Source: an uncultured Coriobacteriaceae bacterium
Lineage (GTDB): Bacteria; Actinomycetota; Coriobacteriia; Coriobacteriales; QAMH01
DNA: 64,000 nt
Assembly (NCBI GenBank): GCA_900544245.1
Contig: UQUH01000003.1
Location: 1 to 64,000 of the forward strand
Direction: 5' to 3'
This document shows, one piece after another, positions 36,346-46,284 of this stretch; position 1 is the stretch's first letter, and each line of letters begins with the position of its first letter. A program made the position numbers and the translations under genes. Under the pieces are notes generated by a model, which saw nothing but the letters and a program-made list of their open reading frames with translations, was not told where the DNA came from and made no database searches.

Positions 36346-36816
36346 ATGAACAGAATCAGCGCGTGGCTCTACAACTTCATGCGGGGTAGATACGGCTTCG
36401 ACCAGCTTGGGCAGGCCCTGAGCGTCGGAGTGGTCGTGATGTGGATCTTCTCGATTCTCTGCGGCGTGCTCGCCAACATGCTGCGCATGGTGTGGCTCGC
36501 TTGGTTGTCGACCATCCTCAACTGGGTCGGCCTCATCCTGATTGTTCTCATGGTCTTTCGCGTGCTCTCGCGTAACCATGATGCGCGTCGTGCCGAGAAC
36601 GAGGCCTTCCTGCGGCGTCGCGGCAAACGTGCTGAGCGCAAGCGTACATCGTCGAGAGACATCTCGTCGAAAAAGAGGGCCGAGACCAAGGGCGCAACCG
36701 GTTACAAATACCTGAGCTGTTCGTTTTGCGGTCAGCAGATGCGCGTGCCGGCGGGCAAGGGAAAGATAGCCGTGAAATGCCCCTCGTGTGGTGAAAAGAC
36801 TATCGTGCAAAGTTAG
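36346..36816 (+). CDS. Small membrane protein with C-terminal zinc ribbon
   Basis: A 156-residue protein of unknown function. Two hydrophobic segments lie near residues 25-47 and 50-73, then a very basic linker (RRRGKRAERKRTSSRD), then a C-terminal ribbon CSFCGQQMRVP ... VKCPSCGEK that probably binds zinc. The layout suggests a membrane anchor holding a cytoplasmic zinc ribbon. It starts 3 bp after the acpP stop, so coupled expression is likely. Confidence 0.75.
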   Translation: MNRISAWLYNFMRGRYGFDQLGQALSVGVVVMWIFSILCGVLANMLRMVWLAWLSTILNWVGLILIVLMVFRVLSRNHDARRAENEAFLRRRGKRAERKRTSSRDISSKKRAETKGATGYKYLSCSFCGQQMRVPAGKGKIAVKCPSCGEKTIVQS

Positions 36817-36825
36817 GCAAGACGC

Positions 36826-37374
36826 ATGGAGAATTACGACAATTACCGGGAGACTCCGCGAACGGGCAGGACGCCGGGCTATTCCGATCACGAGCATGAC
36901 CCCCAGCCGGTCGATCCGTCGGTGCTCACAGACGATCGCGATAATCCCGATCTGCTCGCCTTCGAGAAGACCTGGGGGCATCGCGTGCTTGCGGGTCTGG
37001 GCGTCGCGATGATCGTGATCGCCCTCGTCCTCATCGCGTTTTGCATTGTGCAGCTCATCCGGGTCGCCGACGTGGCGGCGCTCGTGCCCGATATCGGGAC
37101 CTTGGGGTTGTATCTATACGGCACGGCCCTCGTGTGCGGCATCGCCCTCGTTCCGCCGGCCATCATCGCGATTTACGTCGCCAAGCACCCCGCCAGGGTC
37201 ACGCTTGCCATTGTCATGGCCATCATCGCGCTCGCCCTCGTGGTCGCCTTCTTCGGGTACGCCATGGTGGTGACGCCGCAGTACGTGGTCACGGCACTGC
37301 TCTATGCGCTAGCGCTCGCCATTCTGCCCGCCGTCTATCTCATTGCCGCTCTCAGGATCGAGCGCTCGCTCTAG
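36826..37374 (+). CDS. Hypothetical four-TM membrane protein
   Basis: A 182-residue protein not recognised by family. The first 55 residues are hydrophilic and rich in Asp, Pro, Tyr and Arg. Four hydrophobic segments follow, at about 60-80, 92-114, 123-144 and 150-175. Its last 66 bases overlap the 3' end of maf on the other strand. Probably the third gene of the acpP transcript. Confidence 0.7.
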   Translation: MENYDNYRETPRTGRTPGYSDHEHDPQPVDPSVLTDDRDNPDLLAFEKTWGHRVLAGLGVAMIVIALVLIAFCIVQLIRVADVAALVPDIGTLGLYLYGTALVCGIALVPPAIIAIYVAKHPARVTLAIVMAIIALALVVAFFGYAMVVTPQYVVTALLYALALAILPAVYLIAALRIERSL

Positions 37375-37914
37375 GCGCGCGACCGGCAGACCCACCACGT
37401 TGTCGTAATCGCCATCGACGGAGTCGACAAACGCGCCGCCTCGTCCCTGTATTCCATAGGCGCCGGCCTTGTCGAGCGGTTCCCCTGTCGCGACATATGC
37501 TGCGATGTCCTCTGCGGAAATCTCCTTGAACCGCACGTCGGTCGTCTCGGCAAAGGCCTCGGTTTGCCCGTTGCGCACGAGGCACACCCCCGTGATGACC
37601 TGATGCGTGCGGCCGGACAGCTCGGCGAGCATCCGGCGTGCGTCTGCCTCGTCAGCCGGCTTCCCGAAGATGCGCCCGTCGAGCACGACGATGGTGTCGG
37701 CTCCAATGACGGTGGCGTTCGCGGGCGCAGTGGCGGCGATGGCCAGGGCCTTGGCCCGGGCATTGCGCATGGCAACCTCGGTAGGCGGCATGTCCGCCGT
37801 CTCGATTTCGTCGGCATCGCTCACGATGATGCGAAACGGACGGCCCGTTCGTGCGAGCAGCTCCTTGCGTCGAGGCGACCCCGATGCCAGTATGAGTTCG
37901 TCTTTCTCGTCCAT
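37309..37914 (-). CDS. maf: Maf-family nucleoside triphosphate pyrophosphatase
   Basis: A 201-residue house-cleaning pyrophosphatase of the Maf/YhdE family, which hydrolyses non-canonical or dTTP/UTP-type nucleotides. LASGSPRRKELL at the N-terminus and GADTIVVLDG mark the family. ATG 37914 is chosen, since the upstream frame has no family match. The core ends near VVGLPVARLERAL, and a further 18 residues overlap the opposite-strand membrane protein gene by 66 bp. Confidence 0.9.
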   Translation of the reverse strand: MDEKDELILASGSPRRKELLARTGRPFRIIVSDADEIETADMPPTEVAMRNARAKALAIAATAPANATVIGADTIVVLDGRIFGKPADEADARRMLAELSGRTHQVITGVCLVRNGQTEAFAETTDVRFKEISAEDIAAYVATGEPLDKAGAYGIQGRGGAFVDSVDGDYDNVVGLPVARLERALDPESGNEIDGGQNGER

Positions 37915-38011
37915 GCGCTCAGTGTAGCGTGATTCGCGCGCATGGCGGGTGCGCAAAAATATGTCTCGGGCCTGCGGTAGAATCATCGGCAAGATGACGA
38001 AAGGACGGATT

Positions 38012-38668
38012 GTGGACACGATACTCTTCGACATGGACGGTACCCTGCTTGACACCCTCGATGACCTGCATGCGAGCGTCAACTATGCGCTCGGGCGTGC
38101 CGAGCTTCCGCTTGTCACGTTCGATGAGACGCGCGAAGCCGCGGGATACGGCTCGATCGTGCTCATCGAGCTTCTCACCAAGCACGCCTTCGCAACGGGC
38201 TCGCCCGAGTTCCAGCGCGTCTTCGACGACTTCAACGCCCATTACAAGGAGCATTGCAACGATCGCACGCAACCGTATCCGGGTGTTCTGGAGTTGCTCG
38301 CCGGGCTCGGGGAGCGTGGGCTCAAGATGGCGATTGTGAGCAACAAGGTCCAGCCCGAGACGGAGGCCCTGCGCGAGCTCTGGTTCTCGGATTTCATTCC
38401 GGTTGCCGTGGGTCGCGTCGAGGGTATCGCTCCCAAGCCCGATCCGGCCATGGCTCTTGCAGCGCTCGAAAGGCTCGGTTCGCGTCCTGGGGACGCTTGG
38501 TTCGTCGGCGATTCCCAGCCCGATGTCCGCACGGGCAAGAACGCGGGTTGCACGAGTGTCGGCTGCACCTGGGGGTTTAGGGATTTCGCCACCCTCGAGG
38601 AGGAGCGCCCCGATTTCATCGTCGACAATCCGCTCGAGCTCCTCGACATCGTCGACGCGCATCGCTAG
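38012..38668 (+). CDS. HAD-family phosphatase, phosphoglycolate phosphatase-like
   Basis: A 218-residue HAD hydrolase. Motif I DMDGT has the nucleophile Asp7 and the acid Asp9. Motif II is in MAIVSN. The C-terminal GDSQPDVRTGKNAG holds the Mg-binding Asp. A helical cap lies between motifs I and II, as in Gph and PgmB. GTG 38012 follows AAAGGA by 7 nt; the ATG at 37994 has no ribosome site. Substrate not readable from sequence. 12 bp before addB. Confidence 0.88.
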   Translation: MDTILFDMDGTLLDTLDDLHASVNYALGRAELPLVTFDETREAAGYGSIVLIELLTKHAFATGSPEFQRVFDDFNAHYKEHCNDRTQPYPGVLELLAGLGERGLKMAIVSNKVQPETEALRELWFSDFIPVAVGRVEGIAPKPDPAMALAALERLGSRPGDAWFVGDSQPDVRTGKNAGCTSVGCTWGFRDFATLEEERPDFIVDNPLELLDIVDAHR

Positions 38669-38680
38669 GGAGTTTGCTCA

Positions 38681-41470
38681 ATGGGCATGACGACGGTCAA
38701 CTCGCTCCATGCGTTGCTCGAGGCGAGCAATGACGCCCTGTCGCGCGCGCACGACGCGGGCATTCCCGCCGTGCTCGTCGTGCCCTCGCATTCCTGGGGT
38801 CAGCAGCGCAAACTGCAACTTTGCCGTCTTGTCCCCGTCGGCGTCGATGTCGTGACGCATCGGCAATTCGTGACCCAGCTCTGGGACGTGCATGGTGACG
38901 GCTCCATGGTGGTCGGGCCGGCGGAGCGCAGGGTGCTGCTACGTCCGCTCGTCACGCAGGTCGGTCTCTTCGATGCGTCCCCTTCTCCCGGTTTCGTCGC
39001 GCAGCTCGGCGCATTTGCCGAAGAGGCAGCTTATCCGGGACTTGCTCCCCTGCAGGGGCTTTCCGAATCCGAGTCAAGGGTCATGGAGCTCGTCTCGCTC
39101 TACGAGGCGAAGCTCGAGCATGAGGGGCTCGTCGAGCTCGCCCAGGCCGAGTACGCGCTCGCGCAAGACGGTGTTTGCCGGGGCATGCAGCTGGTCTTCG
39201 AGTCCTCCGATCTGCACAGCGCGCATACGCGCCGCTTTCTCGCCGGAATCGAACCGGGTGCGTCGGTTTCCGTCATCCGGCAGCGACTCGACGTCAATGC
39301 GGACGTCTTGCCGGAAGATGACGAGCTTCTTGCCCTGCGACGACATCTCTTCACGGGCAAGGGCGGTGTCCGGGCACGGGGTCACGTGCATGTGGGCGAG
39401 GCCCACGGTCTGCATGTCGTGGCTAACGTGACCACCGGTCTCGCGCGTGCCATGCACGAGGAAGACGGTGTCAAATACGCGGACATGCTCGTCTGCTGCG
39501 CGAGCGCCGCCGATGCATATCCGCGTCTGCACGACGCGCTTGCACGCGCGGGCATTCCCTTTGCCGCACAATTTGCCGTGCCCTGTGCGCGCACGGGCCT
39601 GGGTGCCGCGTTCTCCGCACTCGAGGCGGTCGTGCGGGCAGGCGACGACGCGCCCTTCGAGCCCTTCGTCGACGTGCTGTGCAGTCCCTATGCCGGGGTG
39701 CCCGCCCAAGATGCGCGCGCCCTGCAAATGCGCTGGCGCGAACAGGCTGGTTCGGTGCCGTACAAGAGGATGCGCGACGTGCGCGAGGGATTCGCGCAGG
39801 GCAATGCGAGTGCTGCCATCACGCGCGAACGCCTCGAGCCTCTCGCGCAGCTCATCGACGCCTCGCGTACCGAGCGCGTCAGGCTTCTTTTCGAGCATGC
39901 GCGCTCGGCGCAGCTCGACGCCGACACGCTCGTCGATGATTGCGCGGCAGCCGAGGCGCTGCTTGACTATCTCGAGCTCTGCGAACACTTCATCTGCGAG
40001 CCCGATGCCGACGAGATGGCGAATCTCCCCGTTACGCTCGAACGCTCGCATGGCAACCAGGACGAGGCCCTCCGCATCGTCGAGCCGGGCTCGCTCGGGC
40101 CCGTTCGCGCGAACGCCATCATCCTGTGCGATTTGGATGCGACGCACTATCCCATGGCCACGCAGAGCGGCCCGTTCGATACGCTCATGCGCAAGCTGGG
40201 CATCGAGCGTGCGGATACGCTTGCCCGCGACCAGCGCATCATGTTGCTCAATGTCATCGAGTCCTGTGAGAGCCGCTTTGCCTTCATGCGTGCGACACAC
40301 GATGCGGGCGGCGATGAGGCATGTCCGAGCGCCCTGTTCGAGGAGCTCGTCGCCGCATATCGCAGTTCCGAAGAGGACGAGGCGGGGCTTTCCGTCCAGG
40401 CTGTTCCGCAAGCCCTCAAGCCATGGCTGCTTTCGCTGAACGAAGCCGACATCTTCTTCGCGAGCGAGGGGCCATATGATGACACCTCGATCACGCGTGG
40501 CTTGCTCACGCTGCCCATATCGAAGGAGAATTTGACATGCGACCTCAAGAACAAGCCCCTGGCGTTTTCGCCAACGGCCCTCGAGGATTATTATCGCTGC
40601 CCGTATCGTTGGTTCGCATGCCGACGCGTTGGCTACAATGGCATGGACGTCGCGTTTGATGCGGCGGCTCAGGGCAATCTCGTCCACGCGGTCATGGAGC
40701 GCTTCTACCGCAGCCTCAAGCAAGCTGGGCATGATCGCGTGACGGAGCAGAACGTGGACGAGGCGCTTGCCATCGCCAGCAGCGCCTTCGATCAGCAGCT
40801 CGAAGATGACCAGTCGCGTGAGCGCCGAGGTCTCTACCTGCGCACCGAATACGACTCGTGCGCATGCGAGGAGCTGCGTCGTCAGGTCTTCGATCTCGTG
40901 CGTCGAGACGCCACGTTTCTGCCGGGTTTTATTCCCCGCTACTTCGAGCTCGAGCTCGGTCGCTCCTCAGAGCAGCCTCTCGAATACGCGGGCGTTCCCG
41001 TGCGTGGCAAGGTCGATCGCATCGATGTCGACGGGGAGGGCAAAGCCGTCATCATCGACTACAAGCTTAGCGGCCTTTCTGCCGGCTATGGCTTCGGTCG
41101 CGACGACGAGCTGCCGCAGCGTATCCAGACCGACATATACGCCACCTTGGTCGAGCGGTACTTCGCGGCACTCGGTACGCCCCTTCACGTCGTCGGCTCC
41201 GTCTATCGTTCGTATACAAAGAACGCGCTGCGCGGCGTCTATGCGCACGACATACCGTGGGGCGGCACCGAGCAGCTGCGCGAGGACTTCGATGCGCTGC
41301 CCCGCGCCGGTAGCGACGAGGAGTACGATGCGTATCTGGCGCGCGTCGAGGACGTGGTCGCATCATGTGTCGAACGCCTCCGCGCGGGCGACATCGCGCC
41401 GGCCCCGCTTTCGAGCGACGTGTGCGAATACTGCAAGGCGGTTTCGTTTTGTCCCAGGGGAGGTGCCTGA
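38681..41470 (+). CDS. addB: AddB-like ATP-dependent nuclease subunit B
   Basis: A 929-residue helicase-like protein with a C-terminal PD-(D/E)xK nuclease, partner of AddA in repairing double-strand ends. Nuclease residues are in IIDYKLSG (Asp793, Lys795). Iron-sulfur ligands are C640 (CPYRWFAC) and C915-x2-C918-x5-C924 close to the C-terminus, the AddB pattern. The N-terminus lacks a Walker A P-loop, as in RexB-type subunits. The ATG lies 8 nt after AGGGAG, and its stop overlaps the addA start (TGATG). Confidence 0.88.
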   Translation: MGMTTVNSLHALLEASNDALSRAHDAGIPAVLVVPSHSWGQQRKLQLCRLVPVGVDVVTHRQFVTQLWDVHGDGSMVVGPAERRVLLRPLVTQVGLFDASPSPGFVAQLGAFAEEAAYPGLAPLQGLSESESRVMELVSLYEAKLEHEGLVELAQAEYALAQDGVCRGMQLVFESSDLHSAHTRRFLAGIEPGASVSVIRQRLDVNADVLPEDDELLALRRHLFTGKGGVRARGHVHVGEAHGLHVVANVTTGLARAMHEEDGVKYADMLVCCASAADAYPRLHDALARAGIPFAAQFAVPCARTGLGAAFSALEAVVRAGDDAPFEPFVDVLCSPYAGVPAQDARALQMRWREQAGSVPYKRMRDVREGFAQGNASAAITRERLEPLAQLIDASRTERVRLLFEHARSAQLDADTLVDDCAAAEALLDYLELCEHFICEPDADEMANLPVTLERSHGNQDEALRIVEPGSLGPVRANAIILCDLDATHYPMATQSGPFDTLMRKLGIERADTLARDQRIMLLNVIESCESRFAFMRATHDAGGDEACPSALFEELVAAYRSSEEDEAGLSVQAVPQALKPWLLSLNEADIFFASEGPYDDTSITRGLLTLPISKENLTCDLKNKPLAFSPTALEDYYRCPYRWFACRRVGYNGMDVAFDAAAQGNLVHAVMERFYRSLKQAGHDRVTEQNVDEALAIASSAFDQQLEDDQSRERRGLYLRTEYDSCACEELRRQVFDLVRRDATFLPGFIPRYFELELGRSSEQPLEYAGVPVRGKVDRIDVDGEGKAVIIDYKLSGLSAGYGFGRDDELPQRIQTDIYATLVERYFAALGTPLHVVGSVYRSYTKNALRGVYAHDIPWGGTEQLREDFDALPRAGSDEEYDAYLARVEDVVASCVERLRAGDIAPAPLSSDVCEYCKAVSFCPRGGA

Positions 41471-44400
41471 TGCCTCTTACCCCTAGCCAACGAGCTGCGG
41501 TCGAAAGTGTCCACGAGCCCCTGTTCATCCAGGCCGGGGCGGGCACGGGCAAGACCTTTACGCTCACCAAGCGCATTGCGTATGGCCTCTCGCAAGAGTC
41601 GGGACCGCTCATCGGCGATGTCGACCGGCTGCTCACCATCACGTTTACCAACAAGGCGGCGGGAGAGCTCGTCGGCCGCGTGCGCGCCGAGCTACGCGCG
41701 CAGGGGCTCGACGAGGAGTCCCTCAAGATCGATGCCGCCTGGATCTCGACCATTCACTCGATGTGTCGCCGCATGTTGCTTTCGCATGCCTTCGACGTCG
41801 GCATCGATCCAGGTGCAAATTTGCTTACCGAGGACGAAACGCAGGCACTTTCCGCCCTCGCGCTCGATGCGTTGCTGCGGGATAACGCGAACGATGCGCG
41901 CCTCGTCATGCTTTTCGACAATCTCGGTGTCGAGAGCGCGACGAATCTCATCAGCAGCTTATCCGAGTTGCTCATGCTCGCACCGGGCGGCGGGGATGAC
42001 TTCGATTTGGGGCCAGCTCCTGCGCCGGCCCGCACTATCGCCAGTCGGGTGCAGGGGCTTCTCGCCACGTATCAGGGAGCGCTTGCCGAGCTCGACGAGC
42101 TCGGGCTTCCCGAGGGAAAGATAACGTACGCCCAGAATCGCGATAAGGTTGCTGCGGTAAGCAAATTTGCTGCGGTGGCGGTAGCCCTCGAGACGCTGCT
42201 TGCCAGCCAAGGAGGCGCTTTCTCCTGGAGCATGCTCGCCAACGCCATCGAGGAGTGCAGGCCGCCGGGCGGAGGTAATCTCTCCGCGCCCTACAAGGGA
42301 ATCTTCGGTGAATGCAAGGACGCTCTGCTCGAACTCGCGGCCGAGGCGCAGTCCGCGAGCGCGTACGAGCTTCTGCGAGTGGCGCTCGACTTCGCGGCAG
42401 AGCACCTTGATCGTCATCGTGCGCTCAAGCGGGCGCAAGGCGCATTCGACACGAATGACCTGCTCATTGCCGCGTACAAGCTGCTCGACGAAGACGACGA
42501 GCTGGCACAGTCATATCGCGACAGCTTCGATTCCGTCATGGTCGATGAGTTTCAGGATACTGATAACCTGCAAGTTGGCATCGTGGGCAAGATATGCGAC
42601 GAGGGGCTCACGACGCTGGCCACGGTGGGCGATGCACAGCAATCGATATACGGTTTTCGCGGGGCAGACCTCGAGGTATACCAACGCATGCGCGCCATGA
42701 TGCGCGAGCGTGGTTCCAACGAGGTCGAGCTCACCATTAACTATCGCTCGCAACCCGACATCCTGCGTTTTGTCGAGGGGGTATTCTCCAAGCCGGAGTT
42801 CTTCGGCGGCGAGTTCCTCAAGGTGAGTTCGGGTCGCGAGGAGGATTCCGGCCCATCTTGGCTCGCACCGGACGAGCCACGCGTGAAGATATTGCTTTCG
42901 GCTGGCCACAAGGCCGAAAGGGGGCAGGGGAGGACTTCGGTCGACGCGCTGCGGCAAGCCGACGCCGTGGCGCTTGCCGACGAATTCGAGCGGTTACATG
43001 CACGGGGCGCCTCGTATGGTGACATGGCGATTCTGCTCCAGTCGACGAAGGGCGCCAAGGCAGGTCCCTACCTGCGCGAGCTGCGCAGGCGCGGCATACC
43101 GGTCATCGTCTCGGGTGGATCCGACTTCTTCCTGCAGCCCGAGGTCTCGACGGTATCCATGTTGCTGCGCGTTCTGGCAGACCGCGACGATGACGAGGCG
43201 CTTTTCGCCTTGCTCGGCTCGGGCTTCTTCGACGCAAGTGATGATGCGTTACTTGCCTTGTCGGTCATCAATCGCCAGTGCCTCAAGCTCCTCCCCGGCG
43301 AGTCGCGTGCCAAGCCCTCGCTCTACGACGCGCTGTGTCTATATGTCGAGAAGGCGCAGGGTAATCTCGACAAATCGCTTACGCGCGCGTTCGATACGCT
43401 CGAGCACGCGCTTTCCGCTTCGCCAGGTACCCCCCTCGCCCAGATCGTACGGGAGGCTATCGCGCTTTCCGGTTGGCAGGCCACGCTGGCCGCGCGTGGT
43501 ATCGAGGGAGGAGCGATTTTCGCGAACATCGAGCGCATGTGCGATCTTATCGACGACTACGAGGCGCTCAATGGCCACGCACCCTTTGCGACGAGCAGTT
43601 ACTTTCGCGGTCTCGTCGATATGGCACACGAGGGCATGGCTGCGCGCGCCAAACTCGGAACACTCGTGAGCTCGGGTAGTAATGCCGTTCGCATCATGAC
43701 GATTCACAGCTCCAAGGGCCTGGAGTTTCCCATTGTCGCCGTTGCGGAGTTCGAGAAGAGCGCGCGCAATACCGGCACCCAGCTCATCTCGCTTTCCGAG
43801 GAGGGCAAGCGCTACCTTGCGCTCGGCGTTACGGGGTCGAATGCCGCAGCGCGCTACCTTGCCGACGAGGACCAAGATCCCGGCTCCTTTGCCCTCGCCA
43901 GCGAGGTCGCCGAGCATCGGGCCCATGCCCATCAGCTCAAGAAGCTGCGTGATGCGCAGGAGCAGCAGCGCTTGCTCTACGTTGCGCTCACCCGCGCGCG
44001 CGACAAGCTCATTCTCGTGACGCACGATGGAGCATTCGCGTCCAAGGGCGATTTGTCCGCGGGGCTCACGGGCAGTTGTCTGCATGCGGTGTTCGGCAAG
44101 GATATCCCCGCAGGGCATGCGCAGGTCACGACAGATGCCGGGGCGCTCGTGGAGCTTGTCGTCACCGAAGTTCCCCATGGGGCACAAGACGACCAGGCAA
44201 ACGACGAAGAGAGTTCGCTCGTCGTCACGCATCGCTACCCTGCCTTCGAGCCGTCGCCACGCATTTCGGCGCAGCCGCTTGCCTCGCGGCGGATCTACTC
44301 GTACTCCTCGATCGCGCATCGTGACGCACAGCGCCACGAGCTCGCCGCTCCCGCAATCGCCTTGCGCGATCGTTCCCGGGACGTCGAGACGGTCAGCCCC

Positions 44401-44910
44401 GTCGGATCGTCATTTCACCTCGTCGCGCAATGGCTCGCGTCGGCTCCGCGCGCCGATGGGCGCGGTATCGAGCGCCGTATGCTCGCCGCCGCGCATCGCT
44501 ACGGGCTCGACGAGGAGCAACGTGCACGGCTTGCCAAGGCGGTTGCCGCCTGGGTCTCGTCAGAGCGCTATGCCATGGTACAAGGGTACGCACGCCGTCA
44601 TGCCGAGTACGCGTTCTGCGTCGATGTCGAAGGCGTCCCGCTCGAGGGCTACATCGACCTCGCTTGCTTTGACGATGCGGGGGGCGCACTCGTCATCGAC
44701 TACAAAACGGGCACGGGCGGGCAGGACGATGACTTGCATGCACGTTACGAACTGCAGGCGCAGTGCTATGCGTACGCGTTGCTCTCGGCAGGTTCCTGCG
44801 AGCATGTCGACATGGCGTTTGTGCGCCCCGAGGCGGACATGCAGGAAGTACGGTTCGCTTTCGACGCGAGTGATATTCCGGCGCTCGCGCAGCGCATCCT
44901 CGCATCATAG
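41470..44910 (+). CDS. addA: AddA-like ATP-dependent helicase/nuclease subunit A
   Basis: A 1146-residue UvrD/RecB-type helicase with a C-terminal nuclease. Walker A AGAGTGKT is at 22-29, and Walker B VDEFQDTD has Asp359. Helicase motifs such as GDAQQSIYGFRGAD and LLYVALTRARDKL follow. The nuclease motif VIDYKTG has Asp1077 and Lys1079. With AddB it forms the RecBCD-equivalent enzyme. The start overlaps the addB stop by one base. The C-terminus overlaps convergent dinB by 6 bp. Confidence 0.93.
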   Translation: MPLTPSQRAAVESVHEPLFIQAGAGTGKTFTLTKRIAYGLSQESGPLIGDVDRLLTITFTNKAAGELVGRVRAELRAQGLDEESLKIDAAWISTIHSMCRRMLLSHAFDVGIDPGANLLTEDETQALSALALDALLRDNANDARLVMLFDNLGVESATNLISSLSELLMLAPGGGDDFDLGPAPAPARTIASRVQGLLATYQGALAELDELGLPEGKITYAQNRDKVAAVSKFAAVAVALETLLASQGGAFSWSMLANAIEECRPPGGGNLSAPYKGIFGECKDALLELAAEAQSASAYELLRVALDFAAEHLDRHRALKRAQGAFDTNDLLIAAYKLLDEDDELAQSYRDSFDSVMVDEFQDTDNLQVGIVGKICDEGLTTLATVGDAQQSIYGFRGADLEVYQRMRAMMRERGSNEVELTINYRSQPDILRFVEGVFSKPEFFGGEFLKVSSGREEDSGPSWLAPDEPRVKILLSAGHKAERGQGRTSVDALRQADAVALADEFERLHARGASYGDMAILLQSTKGAKAGPYLRELRRRGIPVIVSGGSDFFLQPEVSTVSMLLRVLADRDDDEALFALLGSGFFDASDDALLALSVINRQCLKLLPGESRAKPSLYDALCLYVEKAQGNLDKSLTRAFDTLEHALSASPGTPLAQIVREAIALSGWQATLAARGIEGGAIFANIERMCDLIDDYEALNGHAPFATSSYFRGLVDMAHEGMAARAKLGTLVSSGSNAVRIMTIHSSKGLEFPIVAVAEFEKSARNTGTQLISLSEEGKRYLALGVTGSNAAARYLADEDQDPGSFALASEVAEHRAHAHQLKKLRDAQEQQRLLYVALTRARDKLILVTHDGAFASKGDLSAGLTGSCLHAVFGKDIPAGHAQVTTDAGALVELVVTEVPHGAQDDQANDEESSLVVTHRYPAFEPSPRISAQPLASRRIYSYSSIAHRDAQRHELAAPAIALRDRSRDVETVSPVGSSFHLVAQWLASAPRADGRGIERRMLAAAHRYGLDEEQRARLAKAVAAWVSSERYAMVQGYARRHAEYAFCVDVEGVPLEGYIDLACFDDAGGALVIDYKTGTGGQDDDLHARYELQAQCYAYALLSAGSCEHVDMAFVRPEADMQEVRFAFDASDIPALAQRILAS

Positions 44911-46149
44911 ATGCCCGTCATTCATGCCGCGGGTACCGGTATCCTTTGCCTTGAGCTTGAGCTCGCGTCCAAACTTGAGTGCGCCGTCGCCAAATCTGTC
45001 GCATACCTTGTCCGCCGCGGCGATGACATCGTTGCCTTCCCGCTCGGTACCGGCACTGGCGAACAGGTCGAGCTGCTCGTCTTGTGCGTCGAAACCCGAT
45101 ATGCCGACGCCGACGAGGCGCACGGCATCTCCCTCTTGCCATATCTCGCTGACGAGCCTCTTGGCGACGGGGATGAAAATCCCCTCGTCATCGACATTGC
45201 CGGGTAGCGCCTGCTGCGCACTTCGAATGGAAAGGTCGTCATAACGCAGCTTGAGCGTGACGGTATGCCCCGCGAGCTGCTTGCGACGCAGGCGCCGTCC
45301 GACCAGGGACCCGACGTAGTCGATGGCATCCTCTATCTCGGCACGCGTGATGAGGTCATCTGCAAAGGTGCGCTCGTGGCTTACCGACTTGCGAATGCGC
45401 TCGGTTTCGATGAGACGCTCGTCTATTCCCAGTGCACGGTCGTGCATCGCCCGGGAGTTCACGCCAAAGATGCTCCGCAAGTCCTCGACCTTCGCATTTG
45501 CGAGGTCGCCAAGCGTCCGTATGCCCATGCTCTCGAGGCGCTTTGCGCTCTGCTTGCCGATGCCGGGCATGACGCGGACCTTCATGGGTGCGAGAAAGGC
45601 TGCCTCGCTGCCTGGATACACCACCGTCAGCCCCTTTGGCTTGTCGAGATCGGAGGCGATTTTCGCGACCGTCTTGCAGCTCGCGATGCCGATGGAGCAG
45701 GTGATGCCCAGTTCGGCGACATGCTCTTGGATGCGCGTGGCGATGGCCACGGGGTCGTCGCCCGTGAAGCGTCCGGGCGTCACGTCGAGAAACGCCTCGT
45801 CAATCGAGACCTGCTCGAGTAGGGGAGACTCGGCGTAGAGTATGTCCATGACGGCCCGCGAAAGCTCGTGATAGCGCTCGAAGCGCGGTGTTGCCCAGAT
45901 CGCGTCCGGGCACAGGCGCTCGGCCGTGGCTGATGCCATGGCGCTTCGCACGCCGTAGGACCGGGCCTCGTACGAGCAGGTCGAGACGACGCCGCGACGA
46001 TCCGCCCGACCTCCGACGATGACGGGTTTGCCACGCCACGCGGGATGGTCGAGCTGCTCGACGGAGGCGAAGAAGGCGTCCAGGTCGACGAGCAGGATTG
46101 CCTTGCCCGTCCACGTTCGATGCAATATGTCGACTTGTCCTGAAGTCAT
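44905..46149 (-). CDS. dinB: DNA polymerase IV (Y family)
   Basis: A 414-residue translesion polymerase. Catalytic acidic residues are in LLVDLDAFFASVE and SIDEAFLDV. The little-finger domain follows, and EQLDLF near residue 363 matches a beta-clamp-binding motif. The promoter lies so close (46156-46184) that the ATG would be the first transcribed codon and the mRNA leaderless. It converges on addA with a 6-bp overlap of coding ends. No LexA-type box is evident. Confidence 0.93.
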   Translation of the reverse strand: MTSGQVDILHRTWTGKAILLVDLDAFFASVEQLDHPAWRGKPVIVGGRADRRGVVSTCSYEARSYGVRSAMASATAERLCPDAIWATPRFERYHELSRAVMDILYAESPLLEQVSIDEAFLDVTPGRFTGDDPVAIATRIQEHVAELGITCSIGIASCKTVAKIASDLDKPKGLTVVYPGSEAAFLAPMKVRVMPGIGKQSAKRLESMGIRTLGDLANAKVEDLRSIFGVNSRAMHDRALGIDERLIETERIRKSVSHERTFADDLITRAEIEDAIDYVGSLVGRRLRRKQLAGHTVTLKLRYDDLSIRSAQQALPGNVDDEGIFIPVAKRLVSEIWQEGDAVRLVGVGISGFDAQDEQLDLFASAGTEREGNDVIAAADKVCDRFGDGALKFGRELKLKAKDTGTRGMNDGHL

Positions 46150-46155
46150 GCCACC

Positions 46156-46184
46156 ATTGTACCGGGTGACTACGACAGTGTCCG
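46156..46184 (-). promoter_or_regulatory. Leaderless promoter of dinB
   Basis: Read on the minus strand: CGGACA (46184-46179), a 17-bp spacer, then TACAAT (46161-46156). Only 6 bases separate the -10 from the ATG, so transcription should start at or within one base of the A of ATG. Confidence 0.6.
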
Positions 46185-46248
46185 AGCGGGCTGGGGGAGG
46201 TGGTTCGCCCGGCCTTCATCCCGTCCCGATTCCGTGCCCTTCATCGGG

Positions 46249-46254
46249 TACAAT
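46249..46254 (+). promoter_or_regulatory. -10 element of the DUF47 gene
   Basis: TACAAT in the context GGGTACAATG, 30 bp before the start, with no recognisable -35. The same GGTACAATG context occurs at dinB and before the tRNA gene. Confidence 0.4.
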
Positions 46255-46284
46255 GTATTCTCGTAAACCGAGAAAGGTGGAACG

